Assembly: GCA_017744915.1 (NCBI GenBank)
Contig: JAGIAH010000002.1
Span: 124,001-188,000 of the forward strand
Length of the DNA: 64,000 nt
DNA from: Agrobacterium tumefaciens
GTDB taxonomy: Bacteria; Pseudomonadota; Alphaproteobacteria; Rhizobiales; Rhizobiaceae
Direction of reading: 5' to 3'
In this document: positions 1-8,090 of the stretch, piece by piece
Layout: each line of letters opens with the position of its first letter
Position numbering within the stretch: the first letter of the stretch is position 1
The notes under the pieces: model-generated
Database searches by the model: none
Told to the model about the DNA's origin: nothing
What the model saw: only the letters and a program-made list of their open reading frames with translations
Translations under genes and position numbers: made by a program

Positions 1-564
1 CCATTCCCCGGCACCATCCATGCGCGCGGCTTCCATCAACTCGTCGGGGATGGAAGAGATCGCGTATTGCCGGATGAGGAAGATGCCGAAGCTCATCACC
101 AGATAGCCGGCCAGAAGTCCGCCGAGGGAGTTCAGCAACCCCAGTTGCCGCACGCCGAGATAAAGCGGGATCATGTATACTTCGAATGGCACGATAGCGG
201 TAGCGAGTACACCGAAGAATATCAGGTTCACGCCGGGAAAGCGGAATTTCGCCAGGACATAACCGGTGACGGACGACGTAAGAACGATGGCGACCGTCGA
301 AATGGCCGCGAAGGCGAGGCTGTTGCCCACCCAGATCAATAGCGGCGTTTCTGTAATGACGGAGGAGAAATTATCCAGCGTCGGCGATTGCGGAATGAGC
401 CGCGGCGGCCACGCCAGGAGTTCCGCCGGTGTCTTGAAGGCGTTGGCGGTGAGCATGATGAGCGGCAGGATCATCAGCACGCCGAAGACCGTCAGAATGA
501 CGTCCACGGTGAGTTTCTTGAAGGAAAAGCCCCCGGATTTCCGGTTCTGTAACGTGTGGTTCAT
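1..564 (-). CDS. Sugar ABC transporter permease, MalG type (3' end outside window)
   Basis: The visible 188 codons read as the N-terminal two thirds of a MalG-type inner-membrane permease. There is a hydrophobic first segment near residues 18-38, a periplasmic stretch ending in PTLDNFSSV, further membrane segments, and the start of the EAA loop (ELMEAARMDGAGEW) that docks on the ATPase. The ATG overlaps the stop of the upstream MalF-type permease in an ATGA junction, so the two are translationally coupled. It is the last visible gene of the nagBA/ABC operon. With its partner it should form the channel that imports the amino sugar bound by the 1517-2785 binding protein. The C-terminus lies beyond position 1. 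The family is certain; the substrate is inferred from nagA and nagB. Confidence 0.9.
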   Translation of the reverse strand, partial: MNHTLQNRKSGGFSFKKLTVDVILTVFGVLMILPLIMLTANAFKTPAELLAWPPRLIPQSPTLDNFSSVITETPLLIWVGNSLAFAAISTVAIVLTSSVTGYVLAKFRFPGVNLIFFGVLATAIVPFEVYMIPLYLGVRQLGLLNSLGGLLAGYLVMSFGIFLIRQYAISSIPDELMEAARMDGAGEW

Positions 565-1451
565 CGGCGCGCCGCCTTGTCACGGAAGAAAACGAATTGA
601 CCGGCCGTCAGGAGAAGCACGATGGCGAGAAGCACCACGGCTTCCGCTGCGGCGTATCCGACGCGGTAATTGCGGAAGCTGTTTTCCAGCATGTCGAGCA
701 CGAGTACCCTGACGAGCTTGCCGGGCGCGCCCTGGGAGTCCGAGGCGAGCACGAAAGCCTGTCCGTAAATATTGAAGGCGGCGATCATGGTGACGACCGA
801 TACATAGAGCGTCACGGGCCGCAGCTGCGGCACAGAAATATGCCGGAAACATTCCCATGCCGTCGCACCGTCCAGCCGGGCGGCTTCATAGAGCGACACC
901 GGGATATTGCGCAGGCCGATTAGGAAGATCAGGACCGCGTAACCGAGCGCCTGCCAGGAACACAGGACGATGATGCAGACGATCGACCAGACAGGATCAA
1001 AAAGCCAGGCCTGCGCAGGCATGCCGAAGAGGCCGAGGAAAGCATTCAACGGTCCGAGTTGCGCATCGAAAACCCATTTCCAGGCCATGGCCGCCGGCAC
1101 GAGCGACACGATATGGGGAATGAAGAGGCTGGTCTCGTAAAACCCCGCCAATGCGCTGCCGAAGCGATATTGGATGAGTGCGGCAAGACCGAGCGCAAGG
1201 GGGATCGTCAAGGCCAGCACACCGAAGGCGATGATTGTGGTGTTGCGCAGGGCTTCGAGAAACAGCGGATCGCCCGCAAGCTCCTGAAAATTGGCAAGGC
1301 CGATAAAAGGTTTGTTTCGGGAAATGATATCCCATTTGAACAGGCTGAGCCGTAACGTCTCGAAGATCGGTACGACACGGACGAGCACGAACAGCGTCAG
1401 CGGCACGGCCAGCGCGCTTATCACGAAGCTCAATTGTTTGCGGCGTTTCAT
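561..1451 (-). CDS. Sugar ABC transporter permease, MalF type
   Basis: A 296-residue inner-membrane permease of the CUT1 carbohydrate class. It has an N-terminal transmembrane helix after MKRRKQ, about six hydrophobic segments, and the EAA loop around residues 195-215 (LYEAARLDGATAWECFRHISVP). The frame remains open 15 codons upstream, but the ATG at 1451 places the basic MKRRK just before the first membrane helix as in the family, so I chose it. It lies 65 bases after the binding-protein gene and overlaps the next permease by 4 bases. It should pair with the MalG-type partner to form the importer channel for an amino sugar or its oligosaccharide. Confidence 0.93.
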   Translation of the reverse strand: MKRRKQLSFVISALAVPLTLFVLVRVVPIFETLRLSLFKWDIISRNKPFIGLANFQELAGDPLFLEALRNTTIIAFGVLALTIPLALGLAALIQYRFGSALAGFYETSLFIPHIVSLVPAAMAWKWVFDAQLGPLNAFLGLFGMPAQAWLFDPVWSIVCIIVLCSWQALGYAVLIFLIGLRNIPVSLYEAARLDGATAWECFRHISVPQLRPVTLYVSVVTMIAAFNIYGQAFVLASDSQGAPGKLVRVLVLDMLENSFRNYRVGYAAAEAVVLLAIVLLLTAGQFVFFRDKAARR

Positions 1452-1516
1452 CTGACAGTCCTTTTGCCGCGGGGACAGCAAGGCTGTCCCCGGCACGTTA
1501 CTTCAGGCCCTGGCGA

Positions 1517-2785
1517 TTATTTCGCCAGCAGGCCTTCCCGTTCGAGGATGGAGTCGATTTCCCTGGCGGCGTCGGCAAGCACACGGTCGATACCCGCATC
1601 GTCCGTCGCGAGCGCCGGATTGGCGAAAGCAGCTTCCAGACGTGCGGCGAAACGGGTCAAGATTTCGCTTGAGGGTGCGATCGGCGGCAAGCTGAAATAG
1701 GTGTAATCCTTTGGTGGGGCAGCAAATGCTTCCAGCGCCGGGTTTTTGGCGATGATGGACGCGTAGTCGATATTATCCCGTGAAGGCAACCAGCCGACAT
1801 TCTGCAGCAGCCATTGCAGATTCTCAGGAGCATTTGTCATCTCGACGAACTCCCAGGCAAGCGCGCTTCGGTCGTTTTCGGCCGGCACGAACAGCGATGC
1901 CGGCACCACCAGAGAGCCCTTGGGCAGCGGCGCGGTTGCGTATTTCAGGCTCGACGCCTTCTTGACGATGTCGCCGATGACCCAGGATTCACGGATAAAC
2001 ATCGCGGTCTGCCCAAGCTCGAATGCTTCCGCATCCGCCTTCATCTGCGGGCTGACGGTCTTCGTTACAAAAAGCTGCTCGAGATATTGCTTCAGCGTCT
2101 TGTGCCCGGCCTCACTGGCAATCGCCGCTTTCCAGCCTTCGCCCCTCTTCTCGATCAACGTACCGCCGAACTGGTGAAGATTGATCCAGAACTTTTCGCT
2201 GATGCCCTGGCCGCCACCGGAAAGCCGCATGGACCAGCCGCTGGCGGCGGGATTTCCAGAAGCATCCCGCTCGGTCAGCCTGGCGGCATATTCGGAATAC
2301 TCCTCCATCGTCTTCGGCGGGCCGGAAAGGCCGGCCTTGGTGAATTTCTCGGTATTGTAATAGAGCGCCGCCTGTCCGTGATAAAGCGGCACGCCGTAGA
2401 CATGCTCGCCATCCGAGACGGCGGCGGAATAGACGGCGTTGAAGTTCTTCGGGTCCTTCACGAAGGCGGCCACTTTATCCGGCGCGGGCGCCAGCAAACC
2501 CGACTGCACGTAACGAGGCGCCTCGGACTGCATTTCGACAATATCGGCGGCGGAACCAGCGGGCAGGGCAAAGGCCAGACGCTTTTCATGTTCGCGCAGG
2601 CTAATGGTTTCGACTTTCAACTCGAAATCCGGATGCTTGGCTTTCATTTGTCCGGCTACGTATTGGTAGAAGGGGTCGAGCTCGGGCGATCCGCCCCAAA
2701 GCGTCAGGGTTTCCGCCTGCGCTGTCCAGGAAAGGCCAGCCAGAAGTGCGGCAATCGGTAGTGTCTTGAAGGGATGCAATGCCAT
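1517..2785 (-). CDS. Sugar ABC transporter periplasmic binding protein (CUT1 family)
   Basis: A 422-residue family 1 extracellular solute-binding protein. It opens with a Sec signal peptide (MALHPFKTLPIAALLAGLSWTAQA) and matures at ETLTLWGG, the usual first beta strand of sugar-binding proteins. Family landmarks include the GVPLYHGQAALYYNTEKF segment and a C-terminal helix. A good ribosome site (AGAGGAGA) precedes the ATG. It is followed by two permeases and preceded by the ATPase and nagA/nagB in the same direction, so the ligand is probably N-acetylglucosamine or a related amino sugar. That assignment rests on context, not on binding-site residues. Confidence 0.92.
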   Translation of the reverse strand: MALHPFKTLPIAALLAGLSWTAQAETLTLWGGSPELDPFYQYVAGQMKAKHPDFELKVETISLREHEKRLAFALPAGSAADIVEMQSEAPRYVQSGLLAPAPDKVAAFVKDPKNFNAVYSAAVSDGEHVYGVPLYHGQAALYYNTEKFTKAGLSGPPKTMEEYSEYAARLTERDASGNPAASGWSMRLSGGGQGISEKFWINLHQFGGTLIEKRGEGWKAAIASEAGHKTLKQYLEQLFVTKTVSPQMKADAEAFELGQTAMFIRESWVIGDIVKKASSLKYATAPLPKGSLVVPASLFVPAENDRSALAWEFVEMTNAPENLQWLLQNVGWLPSRDNIDYASIIAKNPALEAFAAPPKDYTYFSLPPIAPSSEILTRFAARLEAAFANPALATDDAGIDRVLADAAREIDSILEREGLLAK

Positions 2786-2836
2786 TTCTGTTCTCCTCTT
2801 AGGTAATCGACTGTTTTTTGTCGTTATATTTATCGG

Positions 2837-3913
2837 TTAACGCTGATCGCCTTCGATCCTTGCGCCGGTTGCCTTGTCGAACAGGTGCGTTCCGGCAGGG
2901 GATAGTTTCAGCGACAGGGTGGCACCCGGATTGTCCGGCAATCTTTCCCGGAAAACGGCGGTCACTTCCTCTCCCCCGAGCTTCAACGTGGCATGGCTTT
3001 CCGCGCCTGTCGGCTCGACGGAGACAATGGAGGCCTCGATGCGTGCCGGATCGTCGGGTGCGCAGAGGAGCAGGCTTTCGGGCCGGATGCCGAGCAGTAT
3101 CTCGCCGGAGGGGCGGCCCAATCGCGTCGGAAGCGGTATTTTTGTGCCGTCACGCATCACGAAATCCGTTTCCATCGAAAGTCCCTCGAGAAAATTCATC
3201 GCCGGTGAACCGATGAAGCCCGCAACGAAGAGATTGGCGGGCCGGTCGTACAGTTCCAGCGGGGAGCCGACCTGCTCGATGATACCGCCCTGCATGACCA
3301 CGATCCTGTCCGCCATCGTCATGGCTTCGACCTGGTCATGGGTGACGTAGATCATCGTGTTGCCAAGCCGGCGATGCAGCGACTTGATTTCCGTGCGCAT
3401 CTTCACGCGCAGCTTGGCGTCCAGATTGGACAGGGGTTCGTCAAACAGGAAGACCTTTGGCTTGCGCACGATCGCGCGTCCCATGGCGACGCGCTGGCGT
3501 TGGCCACCCGAGAGCTGGCGTGGGTAGCGCTTCAGGTAGTCGCTGAGGCCGAGGATCGCGGCCGCGGCCTCCACCTCCTTGCGGATGCGGTCGGCCGGAG
3601 CACGGCGCAGCTTCATCGAGAAGGCCATGTTGTCGTAAACCGTCATGTGCGGATAAAGCGCGTAGTTCTGGAACACCATCGCGATATCGCGGTCTTTCGA
3701 CTCGATGTCGTTGATCACCCGGCCATTGATGTGGATTTCGCCATCCGAAACGTCCTCAAGTCCCGCAATCATTCTGAGGAGGGTGGACTTGCCGCAACCG
3801 GACGGGCCGACGAGTACGACGAATTCGCCATCTTCCATCGCAACGTTAAGATCGCGCAGGGCGTGAAAGTCGCCGTAATGTTTATGCAGTTTGCGGATTT
3901 CCACCCGTGCCAT
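2837..3913 (-). CDS. Sugar ABC transporter ATP-binding protein, UgpC/MsmK type
   Basis: A 358-residue ATPase of the CUT1 importer. It has Walker [10 protein letters not shown] near residue 36, a Q-loop in [11 protein letters not shown], the signature LSGGQRQR around 133, Walker [13 protein letters not shown] around 155 and the switch histidine in [10 protein letters not shown]. The last 120 residues form the OB-fold/TOBE regulatory domain (LLGIRPESL and following) typical of this subfamily. It sits 12 bases after nagA and 51 bases before the binding protein, within one minus-strand operon, and should energise the two MalFG-type permeases. Confidence 0.95.
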   Translation of the reverse strand: MARVEIRKLHKHYGDFHALRDLNVAMEDGEFVVLVGPSGCGKSTLLRMIAGLEDVSDGEIHINGRVINDIESKDRDIAMVFQNYALYPHMTVYDNMAFSMKLRRAPADRIRKEVEAAAAILGLSDYLKRYPRQLSGGQRQRVAMGRAIVRKPKVFLFDEPLSNLDAKLRVKMRTEIKSLHRRLGNTMIYVTHDQVEAMTMADRIVVMQGGIIEQVGSPLELYDRPANLFVAGFIGSPAMNFLEGLSMETDFVMRDGTKIPLPTRLGRPSGEILLGIRPESLLLCAPDDPARIEASIVSVEPTGAESHATLKLGGEEVTAVFRERLPDNPGATLSLKLSPAGTHLFDKATGARIEGDQR

Positions 3914-3925
3914 CTTACTTCCCCA

Positions 3926-5077
3926 CTATGCTTGTTGAGAGGCGGACGGTTCCGCCCCCGATTCTGGCTCGCAAAGACGCAGGCTCGTTTCTCCCGGCAC
4001 CCAGCGGAAGGCAATGAAATCCGCCCGGGCGCCCTCGCGCAGACCGGTTTCGAGACCTAGTGCTTTTGCCGGATTGACTGCGGCCATGGTGATCGCATCC
4101 CTAATGTTGAACCCTTCCAGGCCTGCGACCAATGCGACGCCATCCGAAAGCGGTTTTGCCGCACCGGCAAGCAGTCGCGTGCCTGCCATGGAGAGGCGGC
4201 CTTCGGCCGAAAGCTCCACGTCGCCGCCGACCGGCTGCCGGTAGCGGCCCGGCGGCATGCCCGCAAGCGCGACCATATCGCTGACAAGGATCGATCGCTG
4301 CACACCCTTCGCTCTCAACATTGCAGTGAGGGTTACCCGGTCCAGGTGGTGGCCATCGGCGATGAACATTGCCTGCAACCCGTCATTGGCGAGCTGCGCC
4401 CATATCAGGTTCGGATGACGCGGCAATGTCTGAGAGACGCCGTTGCCGAGATGGGTGCTGAAGCCGGCTCCCGCCTGCGACGCCTCGGCGATATCAGCGG
4501 CTTCGGCCGAGGAGTGCCCAATGGAAACAAGGCAACCCGCATTGCGCACATGACGAATGAAGGCGCGTGCATCGGCCTGCTTCGGGCAGAGCGTCACCAA
4601 TCGCACAATTCCGCCCGAGGCCTTTTGCCATTGGTCGAACTCCTCGCAGCGTGGAGAACGAACATGCTCCCGCGGATGCGCGCCCCGTGCCCCGTCTTCC
4701 GGCGAGATGAAAGGGCCTTCGACGTGAACGCCGGGGATCATCTCGGCGAGCCATTGATGTTTTGTACGGGCGGTCGCGATGGCGGAGAGCGCATTGCAGA
4801 TCGCATCGCTCGATGCGGTGATCAGCGTCGGCAGGAACGCCCTGATGCCTTGGCTGCGCATCGCCGCCGCAACGGCGAGTACCGTCTCCTCGTTGATATC
4901 GTGACGATTGAAATCGTGGCCGCCCCATCCATTTACCTGCAGATCGATGAGACCGGGCGCCAGCCAGGGGAGATCCTTATCGAGGTTCTCCTCGATAGGG
5001 CGCAGAGTGGCGATCCAGCCGTTTTCGACGGCAATACCGATGACCTTTCCGCTTATGGCGTCACGTCCGACAATCAT
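3926..5077 (-). CDS. nagA: N-acetylglucosamine-6-phosphate deacetylase
   Basis: A 383-residue amidohydrolase that removes the acetyl group of GlcNAc-6-phosphate in the cytoplasm. Visible landmarks in order are the family's PGLIDLQVNGWGGHDF segment near residue 40, the metal-binding HVEGPFISP near 118, SIGHSSA near 185, THLGNG near 207 and IADGHHLD near 240. The usual catalytic aspartate region reads ILVSDMVALAG instead of the common VTDA. The start overlaps the nagB stop by 4 bases (ATGA), so deaminase and deacetylase are coupled. It feeds nagB and is preceded in the pathway by ABC uptake; no sugar kinase is visible in the window, though an imported free sugar would need one. Confidence 0.93.
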   Translation of the reverse strand: MIVGRDAISGKVIGIAVENGWIATLRPIEENLDKDLPWLAPGLIDLQVNGWGGHDFNRHDINEETVLAVAAAMRSQGIRAFLPTLITASSDAICNALSAIATARTKHQWLAEMIPGVHVEGPFISPEDGARGAHPREHVRSPRCEEFDQWQKASGGIVRLVTLCPKQADARAFIRHVRNAGCLVSIGHSSAEAADIAEASQAGAGFSTHLGNGVSQTLPRHPNLIWAQLANDGLQAMFIADGHHLDRVTLTAMLRAKGVQRSILVSDMVALAGMPPGRYRQPVGGDVELSAEGRLSMAGTRLLAGAAKPLSDGVALVAGLEGFNIRDAITMAAVNPAKALGLETGLREGARADFIAFRWVPGETSLRLCEPESGAEPSASQQA

Positions 5078-5853
5078 GCGGCGCTCCTGTCGATGTCGGG
5101 CATGGAATCAGCATCGATATAGAGCCGCGCCTGATTATGGGTGCGCAGAATACTCGCGGGGCAGTCTTCCTCAATCGGCCCGGTCAGCATGCGGGTCACC
5201 GCCTCTTTCTTGAGCGCACCGGGTACGACACATATCATGCTGGTCGCGGCGAGAAGTGCGGGAATGGTAACGGTGATCGCCTGTTGCGGCACGTCGGCCA
5301 GTTCGGCGAAACATTCGTCCTCCACCTGCTGCACACGGCAATCCTGCGCGAGCGTCACGACCTTAACCGCCTCTTTTTCGTCGAAACGCGCTTCCGGCGG
5401 ATCGTTGAAGGCAAGATGGCCGTTGATGCCGACACCGAGGCATATGAGGTCGAGCGGTTCATCGGCGAGGCGGCGGGCATAATCGGCAGCACAGGCTTCG
5501 GGCGACGCGAACCTATGCGGTTCGATGTGATGTACGGTTCCGAAGGGCAGGCGTGAGAACAGATGCCGGTCGAGCCAGTTGGCGAAACGCGCCATATGGC
5601 CAGTCTCAAGCCCGATATATTCGTCCATGTGGAAGGCCGTGATCCGCGACCAGTCGATATCCTTTTCCTGGCAGAGAAGGGCAAGCGTATCCTGCTGGCT
5701 GGGGGCGGCGGCGAACATGACCGAAGCGCGATCCTTCGTGGCGAGAAGCTGGCGTAGCGTGGCGGCAAGATCAAGGCTGGCCATTTTGGCCATATCGTTG
5801 CGCGACGCTCCGCTTCGGACGATGAGACGATCAACCTGCCATGACGGCGACAT
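5074..5853 (-). CDS. nagB: Glucosamine-6-phosphate deaminase
   Basis: A 259-residue sugar-phosphate isomerase/deaminase that should convert GlcN-6-phosphate to fructose-6-phosphate and ammonia. It shows the family motifs FHMDEYIGL near residue 68, with the proton-relay aspartate, and LGVGINGHLAFNDPP near 130, with the catalytic histidine. Two upstream ATG codons exist in frame, but only the ATG at 5853 has a ribosome site (GGGGAG, 7 bases away), and the first upstream ATG lies inside the putative operator. It is the first gene of the minus-strand operon. The residue after GHLAFN is Asp where the E. coli enzyme has Glu, so a related deaminase specificity is possible. Confidence 0.88.
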   Translation of the reverse strand: MSPSWQVDRLIVRSGASRNDMAKMASLDLAATLRQLLATKDRASVMFAAAPSQQDTLALLCQEKDIDWSRITAFHMDEYIGLETGHMARFANWLDRHLFSRLPFGTVHHIEPHRFASPEACAADYARRLADEPLDLICLGVGINGHLAFNDPPEARFDEKEAVKVVTLAQDCRVQQVEDECFAELADVPQQAITVTIPALLAATSMICVVPGALKKEAVTRMLTGPIEEDCPASILRTHNQARLYIDADSMPDIDRSAA

Positions 5854-5885
5854 ATGTAAACTCCCCATTTGTTGCTTCGAGCAAA

Positions 5886-5901
5886 ATGCAACCGATTGCA
5901 T
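5886..5901. promoter_or_regulatory. Candidate LacI-type operator O1 upstream of nagB
   Basis: ATGCAACCGATTGCAT has perfect 6-bp arms (ATGCAA/TTGCAT) around a central CG, the usual layout of LacI-family operators. It lies 32 bases upstream of the nagB start and is closely matched by a second site at 6004-6019. The adjacent LacI-type regulator is the likely ligand; this is inference. Confidence 0.65.
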
Positions 5902-6003
5902 AAGTCAATAGTGCTTTTGTGCAATTTTTTGCGAAAACCTGTCTAGATTGCCGTAATTTCCTAGGAATTCATAATTTTTGCTCGGCGCCTATTGCAAAAT
6001 TTT

Positions 6004-6019
6004 ATGAAATCGGTTGCAT
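6004..6019. promoter_or_regulatory. Candidate LacI-type operator O2 upstream of the Gfo/Idh operon
   Basis: ATGAAATCGGTTGCAT differs at only one base from the reverse complement of the site at 5886-5901. It stands 41 bases before the GTG start of the first Gfo/Idh gene. The 118-base centre-to-centre distance could allow looping and joint control of both divergent operons. Confidence 0.6.
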
Positions 6020-6060
6020 AGATGTTATGTGCACTACACTCGCTCAGGAAGGAGATAGAC

Positions 6061-7098
6061 GTGTCGGTCATCAAGGTCGGGCTGGTTGGGCCCGGAACAA
6101 TTGGCAGGGTTCATCGCGATGCGATCGGTGCTGTTGAAGGTATCGAACTGACCGCCGTCGCAGGCGGCACCGCAGAGGAGCTGGAACTCTTCGCCGCACC
6201 GCAGGGCGCGCGCCTCTTCACCGATGCCGCATCGATGCTGGAGCAGGCCGACCTGGATGCGGTCGTGATCGCCACCCCGAGCGGCACCCACTATGCGCCG
6301 GCGCGGGCGGCGCTGGACCGGGGCCTGCACGTCGTCGTCGAAAAGCCGCTGGCTGTTGATCTTGAAGAGGCGACCGATCTTTATCGGCGTTCGCAAGCGG
6401 CTGGTCTTGTCTGCTCCACCATGTCGCAGCGGCGTCTGGAGGCTCAGCACCAGGATATCCATCGCCGTCTGCGCTCTGGCGAACTGGGGCGGCCCGTTGC
6501 TATCGAAGGTCAGGTCTACTGGCACCGTTCGGATGCCTATTACGATGAAAAGCCGTGGCGAAAGCTCGATCGACAGGGCGGTGGATCGCTGTTCAATCAG
6601 GGCATCCATACGCTCGATCTCATGCTCTGGCTTTTCGGTCCAGTCGTAAGCGTGATGGCGGAAACGACCAATGTTGCGGGGCGCGAAGGCGGCAGCGAGG
6701 ATCTCTGCCAGGCCCTTCTGACCTTCGGAAACGGTGCTCGGGGCATCATCGTCACCAGCACGGCCACGCCGCCGGGACGCCCCGCCTCGTTGATGCTGTT
6801 CACGGATCGCGGCCACGTGGCGATCAATCATACGGATGTCGTTGAGTGGACATTCCCGGATCAGCCGCTGCCGGTCGCTGCCGATGCCTCGATCAAAAGT
6901 GGCGCGGGCAGCCAGGTCAGCATTGGCATTCAAGGTCATGTCGACCAGTGGCTCGATATCCGCGATGCGATCCGCGACGGACGTCCGGCGGATATTACCT
7001 TTCGGGATGGTCTCGAAGCGGTGCGTGTCATCACTGCGATCTATCGATCTGCTGAATCCGGGCGCAGAATTGTCATGAGCGACGTGGGAGACGCATGA
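6061..7098 (+). CDS. Gfo/Idh/MocA family oxidoreductase, copy 1
   Basis: A 345-residue NAD(P)-dependent sugar or cyclitol dehydrogenase-type protein. The N-terminal Rossmann fold starts at IKVGLVGPGTIGRVH, the conserved EKPLAVD lies near residue 95, and the C-terminal half carries the alpha/beta substrate domain (GGGSLFNQGIHTLDLMLW). The frame is open further upstream, but the GTG at 6061 follows a near-perfect ribosome site (AGGAAGGAG) and begins right before the Rossmann strand, so I chose it. It heads the plus-strand operon divergent from nagBA and overlaps the next oxidoreductase by 4 bases. The substrate is unknown; context suggests an amino sugar or amino-sugar acid. Confidence 0.9.
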   Translation: MSVIKVGLVGPGTIGRVHRDAIGAVEGIELTAVAGGTAEELELFAAPQGARLFTDAASMLEQADLDAVVIATPSGTHYAPARAALDRGLHVVVEKPLAVDLEEATDLYRRSQAAGLVCSTMSQRRLEAQHQDIHRRLRSGELGRPVAIEGQVYWHRSDAYYDEKPWRKLDRQGGGSLFNQGIHTLDLMLWLFGPVVSVMAETTNVAGREGGSEDLCQALLTFGNGARGIIVTSTATPPGRPASLMLFTDRGHVAINHTDVVEWTFPDQPLPVAADASIKSGAGSQVSIGIQGHVDQWLDIRDAIRDGRPADITFRDGLEAVRVITAIYRSAESGRRIVMSDVGDA

Positions 7099-8090
7099 TG
7101 TCCGTGAAGAAACTTGCCATACTGGGCGCGGCGCATGGCCATGTCAGCTATATCACAGATGGCCTTGCCGGACGCAAAGACGTCGAGCTTGTGGCGCTGG
7201 CCGATCATGATGGGGAACGCCGCCGCACCTTCAGCGAAAAATTCGGCGTTCCGGCCTATGCGGATCTCGATGCGCTTCTTGCTGCGCACGAAATCGATGG
7301 TGCCGCCGTGATTGCCGAGCCCGGCCTGCGCGCAGGGCTCATCGAGGCATGCCTTGAAAGGAATATTTTCGTTATCGCCGACAAACCCCTTGCCTTGACC
7401 ATGGAAGAGGTCGACCGGATCGGCAAGGCAGATGGTGGCCGCAACCGCGTGGCGCTCATGCTGGAAAAGCGTTTTTATCCGGTAACGCGAAAGGCGCGAG
7501 AACTCTTTCTGAACGGTGAGATCGGCGACCTCGTCGCCGTTACCGCGACAGGTCCCCACAAGCTCCTGCCATCGGCGCGTCCGGCGTGGTTTTTCGATCC
7601 AGCGCTCTATGGCACAATCGTCAACGATCTTGCTATCCACGACATCGATCTCGTCCTGTGGCTGACGGCGGCATCGTCAGGCCGCATCAGCGGTTGGAAA
7701 AGCCCGCGCCATCCTGAGGGGCACCCGGCATTTTCGCTGGCGGGGCGTGCGCTTTTGACCCTCGATTCCGGCGTGCAGGCGGCGATCGACATGGACTGGC
7801 GTCAACCCGAGGTCGCGATCCGGCATGGCGATTACGCAATGCGTCTTGTCGGAACCCGCGGACGCATGGATATTCTGTTTGGAGAAGGACGCCTGCTGGT
7901 GGAAACCGATAAGCGCCGCCTCTGGGAGCCGGAACTGCCATCGCCCATCGGGCCGGCGCAGGATGCTCTTGATGCATTGACAGGGGTAGCGCCTTTGCAG
8001 GTATCGACAGGGGAAGCGCTTCTGGCAAGTCGTATCGCGGCATTGGCCGCTCTCAGCGCGGAAGACGGGGGACAGGACTATCACTGGTAA
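7095..8090 (+). CDS. Gfo/Idh/MocA family oxidoreductase, copy 2
   Basis: A 331-residue second member of the family. The nucleotide-binding motif reads AILGAAHGHVSYI near residue 7, and the EKP motif is replaced by DKPLALT near 95. The C-terminal domain contains GTIVNDLAIHDIDLVLWL, with the conserved aspartate-histidine pair. It starts in an ATGA overlap with copy 1, so the two may form a two-step or heteromeric oxidoreductase system. It is not a close duplicate of copy 1: the motif contexts differ throughout. It ends at the position where the LacI-type frame begins. The substrate is unknown. Confidence 0.88.
   Translation: MMSVKKLAILGAAHGHVSYITDGLAGRKDVELVALADHDGERRRTFSEKFGVPAYADLDALLAAHEIDGAAVIAEPGLRAGLIEACLERNIFVIADKPLALTMEEVDRIGKADGGRNRVALMLEKRFYPVTRKARELFLNGEIGDLVAVTATGPHKLLPSARPAWFFDPALYGTIVNDLAIHDIDLVLWLTAASSGRISGWKSPRHPEGHPAFSLAGRALLTLDSGVQAAIDMDWRQPEVAIRHGDYAMRLVGTRGRMDILFGEGRLLVETDKRRLWEPELPSPIGPAQDALDALTGVAPLQVSTGEALLASRIAALAALSAEDGGQDYHW

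Noticed and set aside
1814-2761. A 315-codon plus-strand open frame
   Set aside because: It is antisense to the sugar-binding protein, and no ribosome site or domain was seen.
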